This document shows, one piece after another, positions 1-8,698 of a stretch of 64,000 nt of DNA; within the stretch, counting starts at the first letter, position 1; the number at the start of each line of letters is the position of its first letter. Origin of the DNA: UBA3210 sp963610315. Lineage in GTDB: Bacteria; Bacillota_I; Bacilli_A; RFN20; CAG-449. The translations under genes were made by a program, and so were the position numbers. The notes beneath the pieces are model-generated. The model saw nothing but the letters and a program-made list of their open reading frames with translations, ran no database searches and was not told where the DNA came from. The stretch is taken from positions 62,001 to 126,000 of the forward strand of contig CAVDMV010000001.1 in NCBI GenBank assembly GCA_963610315.1, given 5' to 3'.

Positions 1-63
1 GCACATTTTTAAGCAAGCATATCCGCAGTCAAATTCATTTTCTTGTAAACATATATATTCCAT
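1..63 (-). CDS. C39-type cysteine peptidase domain protein, N-terminus only (partial)
   Basis: Only the first 21 codons lie in the window; the gene reads off the left edge. The ATG is preceded by a strong AGGAGGA site 8 bases upstream. The visible residues contain the C39 signature: Gln7 followed by Asp12-Cys13-Gly14 and Ala16-Cys17-Leu18. In C39 peptidases the Cys of DCG is the nucleophile and the upstream Gln helps form the oxyanion hole. Such domains head bacteriocin or double-glycine peptide ABC exporters, but they also occur alone, and the window cannot say which. The gene lies behind the parC terminator and is probably a separate transcription unit. The family call rests on this short motif alone. 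Confidence 0.6.
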   Translation of the reverse strand, partial: MEYICLQENEFDCGYACLKMC

Positions 64-130
64 AAAATATTTCCTCCTATATATGTTTTTTGCTTAAAAA
101 ATGAATAATCCTAAAAAAAATTGAATTTTG

Positions 131-163
131 TAAAAAAAAGACTTAGTCTTGCAAACTAAGTCT
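131..163 (-). terminator. Intrinsic terminator of parE-parC
   Basis: An 8-bp stem (140-147 with 156-163) is followed on the minus strand by an unbroken run of eight T. The stem overlaps the parC stop codon. Confidence 0.85.
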
Positions 164-2804
164 AATCATCATCAACAAAATCAAATAAGCTAATCTTATC
201 TTTTTCATCCTTACTGTCTTCACTAACAATAGGAGCAGTAGGTATTTCTATTTTTCTTAAATCAGATTCATCAATTAAAGAAGCTTCATCATCTTCTACT
301 AATGGTTCATATAATTTCGAATCAGAAGAAATTATTTCAACATCAATATTGAAGTAATCAACAATATTAAATGCACTTCCTAATTCTAAATTATCACTCT
401 TTAAATATGAATCTAATGGAGTTAACTTAATATCTTTAAATTCAATCTTCTTAACTTCTTGGTTTTCATAAAGAACGTATTCGACGCTTTCTTCAGCTTT
501 CTTATCTACTTTGTTAATATAGATAACATTTTGAGGATCAGATTTAAATGATTTAATTAAGTTTTCTTTCGCACTTAATCTAGAAGTTTTTTCTAAATGA
601 GAACTATCAATTAAGCGAACACCACTTTGTTTACTAATAACGTGTAAATAAACTTTTTCATGTGGTTCAACGCTTATTAATTGAGAAAGATATTTACTAT
701 CTTTATCCATTTTAATTGCTTTAATACCACCAGCTTTTACGCCGACTTTTTTAACTTCTGATTCATCAAAATAATTAAATGAACCATTATCAAGGACTAC
801 GCCGAGGCCCGTTTGACCAAAGCAAGCTTTAACATCCATCACTTCATCATCATTTAATAATTTAAAACATTTTGATGGTTTATTAAATTTAGATGTTTCA
901 AATTGATATAAAGGAGAACGTTTAATTTGACCAAGTTTTGAAATTAAAGTAATCGATACACCTTTAATAAATTCTCTAACGATAATACCTTTAATAATCT
1001 TTTCTTTAGGTGAAAGAGTTGAAATATCATTAATGTGTGAACCTTCTTCTTTCCACTTCATATCATCTAATTTATATACTGGTAAGCATATATAATTACC
1101 AAAATTAGTAAATAAAAGTAAAGAATCAGTCGTATATGCTTTAACAATACCTTTAATACAATCACCTAATTTAATATTAGGTAAGAATTCACTAGATTTA
1201 AAAGATTTAAGATTACTACGTTTAATATAACCATCACGAGTAAAGGAAATCATACATTCATCTTTAGAAATTAAGGCTTTCTTATCAATATCAAATGATG
1301 TATCTTGGTCTTCAATTAGAGTTCTTCGATCATCACCAAATTTTTCTTTAACCTTATTTAAATCAGATTTAATAAGATTATTCATCTTCGCAGGAGATTC
1401 AAGTAAACCTTTTAAATATTCAATAGTCTTTGTTAATTCATCTTTTTCATTAACTAAAGTCATAATATCTAAGTTAGATAAACGATATAATTGTAAATTT
1501 AAGATAGCTTCAGCTTGTACTTCAGAAAAAGAAAATTGTTTAACTAAATTAACTTTTGCATCAGCTTTATCTTTACTCTTCTTAATTAAAGCAACAACTT
1601 CATCAATAATTGAACAAGCTTTAATTAAACCTTCAACGATATGAAGTCTATTCTCCGCTTTTTCTAAATCGAATTTGCTTCTTCTAGTCAAGACATCAAC
1701 TTGATGTTCAATATAACAATCAATCATTTCAGTTAACGGCGCGACGACTGGTCGATCGTGATCAATAACTAAACAATTAAATTTAATAGTTGAACATAAT
1801 ACACCTTTAGATAATAAGAAATTTAAGATGTTATTTGGATCAGAATCTTTCTTAATATCAATCGCGATTCTTAATCCATCACGGTCTGTTTCATCTCTAA
1901 CTTCAATAATTGCATCTAATTTATTCGCAAAACGACATTTATCAATATTATTAACTAATTCAGATTTATCTTTGCCCCAAGGGATTTCCGTAATAATAAT
2001 TTGATTAATATCTTTTAAAGAAGTATTAACTTCTGTTTTACACCATAATTTAAAGCTACCATTTCCACTTTCATACATTGGAAGTAAGACAGAAGTATCT
2101 TTAATAATACCACCGGTAGGAAAATCTGGACCTTTAATAAATTCCATTAATTCTTTAGTAGAACATTTTTTATGTGAAATACGATAATTAATCGCATCAA
2201 TTACTTCTCTTAAATTGTGAGGAGGAATATCAGTTGATGATCCAATCGCAATACCTTGCGTACCATTAACTAATAAATTAGGAAAGCGAGCTGGTAGAAC
2301 AGTTGGTTCAAATTCTAAGTCATCGAAGTTTAGTTGCATATCGACTGTATTCTTATTTAAATCTTGAACCATTAAATCAGATAATTCAGATAAACGAGCT
2401 TCAGTATAACGATATGCCGCCGGACCATCACCATCGATTGAACCATTATTACCTTGGAAATCAATTAATGGATAACGCATTTTCCAATCTTGTGACATTC
2501 TAACCATCGCTTCATAAACAGAAGTATCTCCATGTGGGTGGAATCGACCAATAACGGCTCCTACCGTACGCGCACATTTTCTTGTTGGTTTACTAGAGAC
2601 ATTACCTTCAAGAATCATTGTATAAAGAATTCTTCTTTGAACAGGTTTAAGACCATCACGAACATCAGGAACTGCTCTTTCTTGAAGAACATATTTTGAA
2701 TAACGACCAAATCCTTCTGACATGACGTCTTCAATATTCGATACTTGGATGAATTCTTCTTGTCTTAAAGAGGAAGTATCTAATTCAGTTTTTTTCTTAG
2801 CCAT
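162..2804 (-). CDS. parC: DNA topoisomerase IV subunit A
   Basis: The 880-residue type IIA topoisomerase A subunit cuts and rejoins DNA; with ParE it decatenates daughter chromosomes. The catalytic tyrosine is Tyr133 in the Arg-Tyr-Thr-Glu motif. The quinolone-region motif (HPHGDT, residues 89-94) carries Thr94 and Glu98 at the positions of E. coli ParC Ser80 and Glu84. A beta-pinwheel-like C-terminal region follows from about residue 500, ending in an acidic tail. The ATG overlaps the end of parE by 8 bases, so translation is probably coupled. The partner gene and sequence style favour parC, but GyrA cannot be fully excluded without a second pair from the same genome. Confidence 0.88.
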   Translation of the reverse strand: MAKKKTELDTSSLRQEEFIQVSNIEDVMSEGFGRYSKYVLQERAVPDVRDGLKPVQRRILYTMILEGNVSSKPTRKCARTVGAVIGRFHPHGDTSVYEAMVRMSQDWKMRYPLIDFQGNNGSIDGDGPAAYRYTEARLSELSDLMVQDLNKNTVDMQLNFDDLEFEPTVLPARFPNLLVNGTQGIAIGSSTDIPPHNLREVIDAINYRISHKKCSTKELMEFIKGPDFPTGGIIKDTSVLLPMYESGNGSFKLWCKTEVNTSLKDINQIIITEIPWGKDKSELVNNIDKCRFANKLDAIIEVRDETDRDGLRIAIDIKKDSDPNNILNFLLSKGVLCSTIKFNCLVIDHDRPVVAPLTEMIDCYIEHQVDVLTRRSKFDLEKAENRLHIVEGLIKACSIIDEVVALIKKSKDKADAKVNLVKQFSFSEVQAEAILNLQLYRLSNLDIMTLVNEKDELTKTIEYLKGLLESPAKMNNLIKSDLNKVKEKFGDDRRTLIEDQDTSFDIDKKALISKDECMISFTRDGYIKRSNLKSFKSSEFLPNIKLGDCIKGIVKAYTTDSLLLFTNFGNYICLPVYKLDDMKWKEEGSHINDISTLSPKEKIIKGIIVREFIKGVSITLISKLGQIKRSPLYQFETSKFNKPSKCFKLLNDDEVMDVKACFGQTGLGVVLDNGSFNYFDESEVKKVGVKAGGIKAIKMDKDSKYLSQLISVEPHEKVYLHVISKQSGVRLIDSSHLEKTSRLSAKENLIKSFKSDPQNVIYINKVDKKAEESVEYVLYENQEVKKIEFKDIKLTPLDSYLKSDNLELGSAFNIVDYFNIDVEIISSDSKLYEPLVEDDEASLIDESDLRKIEIPTAPIVSEDSKDEKDKISLFDFVDDD

Positions 2805-4758
2805 TATGCTTTACCTCCTCAACAAAGAAATCTCCTTTTGTAGAGAAATCAACATTTTCTTTAATCCAAGTATTTCTACCAGATGGATCTTTACCCATAA
2901 ATAATTCGACGTATTTAGAAGCGACATCCGCGTCATTAATTGTTAATTTAATTAATTTACGATGTTGAGGATCCATAGTTGTAACCCAAAGTTGATCAGC
3001 GTTCATTTCGCCAAGTCCTTTATAACGAGAAATTGTATATCCTCCGCCGACTTTTTTCTTTGCTTCTTCAAGTTCAGTTTGATTCCATGCATATTCTTCA
3101 ACAACCTTTTTACCTGTCATTTTCATTACGCGGTATAAAGGTGGACAAGCAACATAAACATGACCTAATTCAATTAAAGGTCTCATCTTCTTATAGAAGA
3201 AATTGATTAATAGATTTTGAATGTGGGCTCCATCCGTATCAGCATCGGTCATGATAATAACTTTATCATAACGTAAATTTCTAATATTAAAATCTTTTCC
3301 AGTGCCAGTACCAATTGTATAAGCTAGCGTTGATAATTCTTCGTTTTTCATGAATGCGTCTTCGGCATCGTTAGAAATATTCTTTGGTTTACCTCTTAAA
3401 GGTAATAAGCCTTGGAAAGATCTATTACGACATTTCTTCGCGTTACCGCCCGCAGAATCACCTTCGACGATAAATAATTCATTCTTACGATAATCCTTCG
3501 ATTGAGGTGGAACTAATTTACCTGATAACATTAATGTATTTTTTTCATTATCTTTAGGAGAAAGCTTTCTAATTTCGTCTTTTGCACTTCTTGCCGCGAG
3601 TCTAGCTTTTTGCGCTTCAAAGATTTTATTAACAATCTTCGTTGCATATTCTTTATTTTCAATTAAGTATCTAGTCATATTAGTATAGACTAAATTATCA
3701 ACTGCAGTGGCAGCATCTGGAGTACCTAATTTTTCTTTAGTTTGACCTTCAAATTGAATCTTTTCTTCTGGAATTCTTACTGATACAACGCAGGAAAGGC
3801 CTTCTCTAATATCATTGCCGTCAAGTTTTGCATCACCCTTAAGAAGTTTATTTCGATCAATATATTCATTAAATGCTTTAGTTAAGCCAGAACGATAACC
3901 ACGAACGTGAGAACCTTCCATAGTTGTAAAAATTGAGTTTGCGAAAGAATAAACTTTTTCTTCATAAGAATCAGATAAGAATTGGAAAGCAAATTCAACT
4001 TTTATATCTTTTGTATTATCGACAAAATAACCAATTGGATGAAGTGAAGACTTACCTTGATTCTTTTTATCTAAATATTCAACAATACCATCTTTATAGA
4101 AGAATTCAACTTTTTTGTCCTTAACTCTTTCATCGATTAAAACAAAGCGTACATTAGGACATTGACATGCGCAGTTATTTAATCTTTCTTCAATTAAATC
4201 AAATCTAAATTCAGGTTCAGGTAAAGCTTTCTTGTCAGGCTTAAAAGTAATAGTTGATCCTCTTTTAGTCGTTGGACCTACTTCTTTAGTACCTAAATGT
4301 TTATTTCCGCCTTCACGATATTCAGCATAATATTCTTTTCCATCACGATAAACATTTACTTTTACCCATTCAGAAAGTGCGTTAACGCAAGCTGCTCCAA
4401 CGCCGTGTAATCCTGCCGCAGATTTATAGTTAGATGAATCGAATTTTCCGCCTCCGTGAAGAGTACAGAAAACGATATCAAGTCCGTCCATCTTTTCTTT
4501 TTCATTATAATCACATGGAATACCTCTACCTTCATCAGAGATAGATATAGATCCATCATTATGTATAATAACGCTAATCTTTTTGCCATAGCCTGCAATA
4601 GCTTCATCAATTGAATTATCAATAATTTCCCATACTAAGTGATGTGTACCTCTCCAGTCGGTGGAGCCGATATACATACCTGGTCTTTTTTTAACAGGAT
4701 CGAGTCCTTTTAGAATTTTTAAAGATGAAGCAGAATAAGAATTTTTATTTTCACTCAT
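2797..4758 (-). CDS. parE: DNA topoisomerase IV subunit B
   Basis: The 653-residue ATPase subunit pairs with ParC. A GHKL ATPase domain begins near residue 14, with the EIIDNSIDEA ATP-binding motif and the GRGIP loop. The transducer domain follows, then the TOPRIM domain with EGDSAGG and DADTDGAH, which bind catalytic magnesium. A start site AGGAG lies 7 bases before the ATG. It is first in a two-gene operon and diverges from plsY. GyrB is the alternative, but the parE-parC gene order is typical of Bacilli topoisomerase IV. Confidence 0.88.
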   Translation of the reverse strand: MSENKNSYSASSLKILKGLDPVKKRPGMYIGSTDWRGTHHLVWEIIDNSIDEAIAGYGKKISVIIHNDGSISISDEGRGIPCDYNEKEKMDGLDIVFCTLHGGGKFDSSNYKSAAGLHGVGAACVNALSEWVKVNVYRDGKEYYAEYREGGNKHLGTKEVGPTTKRGSTITFKPDKKALPEPEFRFDLIEERLNNCACQCPNVRFVLIDERVKDKKVEFFYKDGIVEYLDKKNQGKSSLHPIGYFVDNTKDIKVEFAFQFLSDSYEEKVYSFANSIFTTMEGSHVRGYRSGLTKAFNEYIDRNKLLKGDAKLDGNDIREGLSCVVSVRIPEEKIQFEGQTKEKLGTPDAATAVDNLVYTNMTRYLIENKEYATKIVNKIFEAQKARLAARSAKDEIRKLSPKDNEKNTLMLSGKLVPPQSKDYRKNELFIVEGDSAGGNAKKCRNRSFQGLLPLRGKPKNISNDAEDAFMKNEELSTLAYTIGTGTGKDFNIRNLRYDKVIIMTDADTDGAHIQNLLINFFYKKMRPLIELGHVYVACPPLYRVMKMTGKKVVEEYAWNQTELEEAKKKVGGGYTISRYKGLGEMNADQLWVTTMDPQHRKLIKLTINDADVASKYVELFMGKDPSGRNTWIKENVDFSTKGDFFVEEVKHNG

Positions 4759-4781
4759 AATCTCGCTCCTTTATCATTTGG

Positions 4782-4790
4782 ATTATATCA
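4782..4790 (-). promoter_or_regulatory. Extended -10 promoter for parE-parC
   Basis: On the minus strand the sequence reads TGATATAAT: a consensus -10 with the TGn extension. No good -35 is visible, as expected for an extended -10 promoter. Confidence 0.5.
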
Positions 4791-4824
4791 AAAAATACTT
4801 TAACTTTCTATAATAATAAGTTAT

Positions 4825-4830
4825 TATAAT
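4825..4830 (+). promoter_or_regulatory. -10 element of the plsY promoter
   Basis: TATAAT lies 24 bases before the plsY ATG in the divergent parE/plsY gap. The -35 region is AT-rich and not clearly consensus. Confidence 0.4.
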
Positions 4831-4853
4831 GTTGATTTTGGAGAAAAAATTTT

Positions 4854-5558
4854 ATGATTGGATATGTGATATTAATTCTATTCTGTTGTCTATTAATCGG
4901 CTATTTATTCGGTTCAATTTCTAACGGAATTATACTTTCTAAAAAGTTATATAATAAAGATGTTCGTGAATATGGTTCTCATAATTCCGGTGGAACTAAT
5001 ATGGGTCGAGTATTTGGACTCAAAGCAGGACTAATTACGATAGCACTCGATATGGCAAAAACAATTATTCCTTTCTATGCTTGTTATTTAATTATAAAAT
5101 TTACTTCTTTAGCTAACATTATGGAACTTCCATTTGATTTAGCTACATTTGGAGCTTTAACTTGTGGTCTTGGAGGAGTACTAGGACATTGTTTCCCAGT
5201 ATTTTATCACTTCAAGGGTGGTAAAGCTGTCTCTTGTATGGCAGGAATAATTATCGCTTCATCTTGGTCATTATTAATTATCGGAATTATTATTTTCTTT
5301 AGTATCTTCTTAACAACTCATAAAGTTTCTTTAAGTAGTATATTCGCTTCTATTGGAACTGCATTAAGTTCAATTGCCTTAATTTATTTACCATCATGGT
5401 TAATGAATGCGCATTTAGAAGCAAGCTATTTCTTTACAGGTTTTATGTTAGTTTATGCAGTGATGTTAATTATTAGACATCACTCAAATATTCAAAGATT
5501 AATTAATGGTACTGAAAAAGAAATATATTTATCAAAGAAGCATAAAAATAACGCGTAA
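4854..5558 (+). CDS. plsY: Glycerol-3-phosphate acyltransferase PlsY
   Basis: This 234-residue multi-span membrane enzyme transfers the acyl group from acyl-phosphate to glycerol-3-phosphate, the first step of phospholipid synthesis (PlsX supplies the donor). The conserved GSISNG motif follows the first membrane span. The glycerol-phosphate loop around SHNSGGTNMGR and the later HCFPVFYHFKGGKA motif are both present. A GGAG site precedes the ATG by 10 bases. It is a single-gene unit that ends in its own terminator. Confidence 0.95.
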   Translation: MIGYVILILFCCLLIGYLFGSISNGIILSKKLYNKDVREYGSHNSGGTNMGRVFGLKAGLITIALDMAKTIIPFYACYLIIKFTSLANIMELPFDLATFGALTCGLGGVLGHCFPVFYHFKGGKAVSCMAGIIIASSWSLLIIGIIIFFSIFLTTHKVSLSSIFASIGTALSSIALIYLPSWLMNAHLEASYFFTGFMLVYAVMLIIRHHSNIQRLINGTEKEIYLSKKHKNNA

Positions 5559-5573
5559 AAGCGTTATTTTTTT
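5547..5573 (+). terminator. Intrinsic terminator of plsY
   Basis: An 8-bp stem (5547-5554 with 5561-5568) with a 6-base loop runs into seven T. The stop codon lies in the hairpin. Confidence 0.9.
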
Positions 5574-5574
5574 G

Positions 5575-5604
5575 TGAAAAAAAATAAGCTTTTTCAAGCT
5601 TATT
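5575..5604 (-). terminator. Intrinsic terminator of the UPF0154 gene
   Basis: An 8-bp stem (5583-5590 with 5597-5604) is followed on the minus strand by eight or more T. It sits back to back with the plsY terminator between convergent genes. Confidence 0.85.
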
Positions 5605-5842
5605 TATATTGATTCATATTTTTCATGACTTGTTTAATTTGAGCTTCTGAAGGTTTTCTACCCATTGACATAAACATCGCTCTAATCATTTTTTCATTAA
5701 TTGGAGGATTCTTTTTTAATTGTCTAGTCATTAATGCTCTTGCGCCGAAATAACCTCCGACAAGACCTGCTACTAAACCAATCGCGAGATATAAAACTGA
5801 ATCCCAACCAAAACTCATTAAAATATTTATATTACTTAACAT
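5600..5842 (-). CDS. UPF0154 family membrane protein (YneF-like)
   Basis: An 80-residue protein with one N-terminal membrane span (about residues 15-35, rich in Gly and Ala, ending GGYFGARA). A basic cytoplasmic region follows with the NPPINEKMIRAMF and MGRKPSEAQI motifs typical of UPF0154. Its function is not established. GAGGTG precedes the ATG. It has its own promoter and terminator, so it is expressed alone. Confidence 0.9.
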   Translation of the reverse strand: MLSNINILMSFGWDSVLYLAIGLVAGLVGGYFGARALMTRQLKKNPPINEKMIRAMFMSMGRKPSEAQIKQVMKNMNQYK

Positions 5843-5860
5843 ATGTTCACCTCGTATAAA

Positions 5861-5889
5861 ATAATAAATGATTTAGCCTTATTATTCAA
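5861..5889 (-). promoter_or_regulatory. Sigma-A-type promoter of the UPF0154 gene
   Basis: TTGAAT (-35) and TATTAT (-10) are separated by exactly 17 bases on the minus strand, just upstream of the ribosome binding site. Confidence 0.6.
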
Positions 5890-5920
5890 GAATAATAAAT
5901 TAAATCAAAGTTAATCAACA

Positions 5921-5948
5921 GTTAAAATAAAAGTGGGTTACCCCACTT
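5921..5948 (-). terminator. Intrinsic terminator of efp
   Basis: A 7-bp GC-rich stem (5931-5937 with 5942-5948) with a 4-base loop is followed on the minus strand by TTTTATTTTA. Confidence 0.8.
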
Positions 5949-5957
5949 AAATTTTTA

Positions 5958-6515
5958 TTATGCTCTTGAATCGTAAGAACCATCTGTAGTCATAACAATG
6001 ATCTTTTGACCATTTTCGACGAATAATGGAACTCTTACTTTTAAACCTGTTTCAGTCATTGCATCTTTCATTGCTTTGTTGACTGTATCACCACGTGTTG
6101 CAGGTTCACATTCTGTAATTAATAAAGTTACTTTTGCAGGTAATTCAATACCCATAATTTCTCCTTCGTAGAATGTCATTGCGACAACACTTTCAGGAAC
6201 TAAGAAATTCTTTTCCCATTCTAATCTTTCATGTGGGACTGAAACTTGTTCATATGATTCAATATCCATGAAGACATAGCCTGTGCCATCATCATAAAGA
6301 TATTGCATTTGTTTCTTATCGAGTCTTAAAATTTCAACTTTATCGCCGCCGATAAATGATAATTCTAATACTGCTCCTGTTCTAACATTTTTTGATTTGA
6401 TTTTGACTTTCATTTTAGCCATCGCTGTTTTGTTTAAGTCAATATCGATACATGTGTAAATTTGACCTTCGTATTCAAATGTATTACCAGGTCTTACTTC
6501 TGTACAGTTTACCAT
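5958..6515 (-). CDS. efp: Elongation factor P
   Basis: This 185-residue protein rescues ribosomes stalled on proline runs. The N-terminal KOW-like domain contains RPGNTFEYEGQIY near residues 8-20, and the two OB-like domains follow. The normal length is about 185. The residue at the usual modification position (Lys or Arg 32) is in the loop DLNKTAMAKMKVKIK. AGGAGG precedes the ATG. The gene stands alone, with a terminator right after it. Confidence 0.95.
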   Translation of the reverse strand: MVNCTEVRPGNTFEYEGQIYTCIDIDLNKTAMAKMKVKIKSKNVRTGAVLELSFIGGDKVEILRLDKKQMQYLYDDGTGYVFMDIESYEQVSVPHERLEWEKNFLVPESVVAMTFYEGEIMGIELPAKVTLLITECEPATRGDTVNKAMKDAMTETGLKVRVPLFVENGQKIIVMTTDGSYDSRA

Positions 6516-6610
6516 AAATTCCTCCTATAAAACCTAAAATATTTTACTATATATCAAAATAAAAATAAATTAAAAATTAACTTTACTTTTAAAATTGTGT
6601 GAAAATGAGC

Positions 6611-7258
6611 TTAAATTTTCTTTAAATACATATTCACTCTTAATAATTTTTCATAAGTAAAAGCTTCTCCATGACCAAATAAACAAGTTGTTTCACCTGG
6701 AAAATTATGGTTCTTAACTTTCTTTAATGACGCAAATAATTCACTTTCATTTGCCGTTGGTAAATCATATCGACCAATCGATTCACATAGAATGGTGTCA
6801 CCAGTAAAAAGAAGATTTTCTTCTTTAAAATAAAACATACATCCTCCGAAAGTATGTCCAGGAGTATGAATAACTTCAAAATTAATATTTCCTAAAGTCA
6901 TTTCTCCTTCTTCTAAAGGAAGAATTTGACAATTAGGAATATAATTTTTATATTGGGGAGGACAATCCCAACGAGAAGAAGAACAATTCTTATTTGGATT
7001 CATAATTAAAGGAATCTCTTCTTTATAGGCATATACTTTAACCGACGGAAAATCATTTATTATTTCATTAATTCCTGAAATATGATCGTAATGACCATGA
7101 GTTAATAAAATAAAAGAAATTCCTCCGAGAGAAAGAATATAATCTTTTACTTTTTTTGAATAAAATCCTGGATCAACAATAAAATTAGTATTATTAATTG
7201 AAACGACATATTCATTACAAGAAAACATTTCTTGACTAACAAATTTTTTCACTTTCAT
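6611..7258 (-). CDS. Metallo-beta-lactamase-fold hydrolase (glyoxalase II-like)
   Basis: A 215-residue zinc hydrolase with the HGHYDH motif near residue 55, the HTPGHTFGG motif near residue 133, an Asp in FTGDTI and a late GHGEAF histidine. This is the full set of metal ligands of the glyoxalase II branch. Small proteins of this type in Bacillota act on hydroxyacyl thioesters or related substrates, and the substrate cannot be read from sequence. A GGGG site precedes the ATG. It lies directly after the rpmG terminator and may be expressed by read-through. Confidence 0.8.
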   Translation of the reverse strand: MKVKKFVSQEMFSCNEYVVSINNTNFIVDPGFYSKKVKDYILSLGGISFILLTHGHYDHISGINEIINDFPSVKVYAYKEEIPLIMNPNKNCSSSRWDCPPQYKNYIPNCQILPLEEGEMTLGNINFEVIHTPGHTFGGCMFYFKEENLLFTGDTILCESIGRYDLPTANESELFASLKKVKNHNFPGETTCLFGHGEAFTYEKLLRVNMYLKKI

Positions 7259-7271
7259 AATATTTTCCCCT

Positions 7272-7299
7272 AAAAAGAAAAAAAGAGCTATTTAGCTCT
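7272..7299 (-). terminator. Intrinsic terminator of rpmG
   Basis: A short stem (7284-7289 with 7294-7299) is followed on the minus strand by a T-rich tract interrupted by one C. Confidence 0.65.
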
Positions 7300-7305
7300 A
7301 ATTTC

Positions 7306-7458
7306 TTACTTCTTTTCTTTATGATTTGTCATCTTATTGCATTTTTTGCAATATTTTTTGATTTCAAATTTTTCTGGGTGATTTCTTTTGTTTTTAGTTG
7401 TAATGTAGTTTTCATCACCGCATTCTGTACATTTCAAGATAATATCTTCACGTGGCAT
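7306..7458 (-). CDS. rpmG: Ribosomal protein L33, zinc-binding type
   Basis: A 50-residue large-subunit protein. It has two CxxC pairs (Cys10/Cys13 and Cys37/Cys40), so this is the zinc-binding (C+) form. The core ITTKNKRNHPEKFEIKKYC is characteristic of L33. GGAGGTGG precedes the ATG. It diverges from ispG and ends in its own terminator. Many Bacillota also carry a zinc-free L33 induced under zinc starvation; none is visible in this window. Confidence 0.93.
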   Translation of the reverse strand: MPREDIILKCTECGDENYITTKNKRNHPEKFEIKKYCKKCNKMTNHKEKK

Positions 7459-7586
7459 AGTTTTTCCACCTCCATTTGTTACCTATGTAAGTTTACCATA
7501 GTCAAAATTAAAATACTACAATTATTTTTTAAAATAATAATTTTATTATCAAAGTATTTATTGTAGAATTATCTTGAGGTAGTTAT

Positions 7587-8648
7587 ATGTTAAGAAATGA
7601 AACAAGTATAGTAAAAATTAAAAACATCGAAATGGGTGGAGATAATAAAATTCTCATTCAATCTATGTGTAATATTAAAACAGAAAAGGTCGATGAAGTA
7701 GTTAACCAAATTCATCAGTTAGAAAAAGCTGGATGTGATTTAATTAGAGTTTCTGTCTTAGATGAAAACGATGCATATGCAATTAAAGACATCGTTAAGC
7801 AAATTAATATTCCATTAATCGCAGATATACACTTCTCAAAGAAATTAGCGCTTCTAGCGATTGAAAATGGTGCATCTAAAATTAGATTAAATCCTGGAAA
7901 TATTAAAAATGAAGATGATGTAGTTGAAATTATTGAACTTGCGAAAAAGAACAATGTTGCGATTAGAATTGGCGTTAATTCAGGCTCAGTTCCTAAGGAA
8001 ATCATCCAATCTAACGATTTAAAAATGTCATCAAAAATTATGTTAGATTTATTAGATAATTATATTAAAATCTTTGAAAAACATGATTTCCATAATTTAG
8101 TTCTCGCCTTAAAATCTTCTTCTCCATTAATCACATTAGAATGTTATAGACAAGCAGCAAGAAGATATAAATATCCTTTACATATCGGAGTCACTGAATC
8201 ATCAATTAAAGATATCGGTTTAATTAGATCAACTATCGCTTTAGCCCCATTACTAATGGAAGGAATTGGTAATACGATAAGAATTTCTCTATCTGATGAT
8301 CCAGTTGAAGAAATTTATGCTGCGAAAAGATTACTTCATGATCTAGGTTTATACAAAGATTATTACACATTAATTTCTTGTCCAATGTGTGGTAGAACCA
8401 CCGCGGATACAAAAGACATCGCGACAAAAGTCATGGGATTATTAGAACAATATAAACTTAATATCACCGTTGCTTGTATGGGATGCGTCGTTAACGGCAT
8501 TGGTGAAGGTATGCAAGCTGATTTAGGTATTGCCTGCGCAAAACTACATACCTACGTCATCTTTAAAAAAGGACAAGTAATTGAAACTGTAAATCAAGAA
8601 GAATTATTCCCTCATTTTGAAGAACATTTAAAATCATTTATTAAGTAG
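7587..8648 (+). CDS. ispG: 4-hydroxy-3-methylbut-2-en-1-yl diphosphate synthase
   Basis: The 353-residue iron-sulfur enzyme converts MEcPP to HMBPP, the penultimate step of the MEP isoprenoid pathway. The N-terminal TIM-barrel part runs from IQSMCN to about residue 255. The C-terminal cluster domain supplies the three [4Fe-4S] cysteines in CPMCGR and ACMGCVVNG. The length matches bacterial IspG. GAGG precedes the ATG. The gene stands alone with its own terminator. Its presence shows de novo isoprenoid synthesis, unlike classical mollicutes. Confidence 0.95.
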   Translation: MLRNETSIVKIKNIEMGGDNKILIQSMCNIKTEKVDEVVNQIHQLEKAGCDLIRVSVLDENDAYAIKDIVKQINIPLIADIHFSKKLALLAIENGASKIRLNPGNIKNEDDVVEIIELAKKNNVAIRIGVNSGSVPKEIIQSNDLKMSSKIMLDLLDNYIKIFEKHDFHNLVLALKSSSPLITLECYRQAARRYKYPLHIGVTESSIKDIGLIRSTIALAPLLMEGIGNTIRISLSDDPVEEIYAAKRLLHDLGLYKDYYTLISCPMCGRTTADTKDIATKVMGLLEQYKLNITVACMGCVVNGIGEGMQADLGIACAKLHTYVIFKKGQVIETVNQEELFPHFEEHLKSFIK

Positions 8649-8670
8649 TCATTCGACTACTTTTTATTTT
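8644..8670 (+). terminator. Intrinsic terminator of ispG
   Basis: A 7-bp stem (8644-8650 with 8655-8661) with a 4-base loop runs into TTTTTATTTT and overlaps the stop codon. Confidence 0.85.
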
Positions 8671-8673
8671 GAC

Positions 8674-8698
8674 CAAAATAAAAGACTCTTACGAGTCT
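8674..8698 (-). terminator. Intrinsic terminator of the hisS-aspS-helicase operon
   Basis: A 6-bp stem (8683-8688 with 8693-8698) with a TTAC-type loop is followed on the minus strand by TTTTATTTTG. It is convergent with the ispG terminator. Confidence 0.75.

Noticed and set aside
7321..7566. Plus-strand frame of 81 codons over the rpmG region
   Set aside because: It is antisense to rpmG and its divergent promoter, is built from hydrophobic low-complexity codons and has no ribosome binding site.
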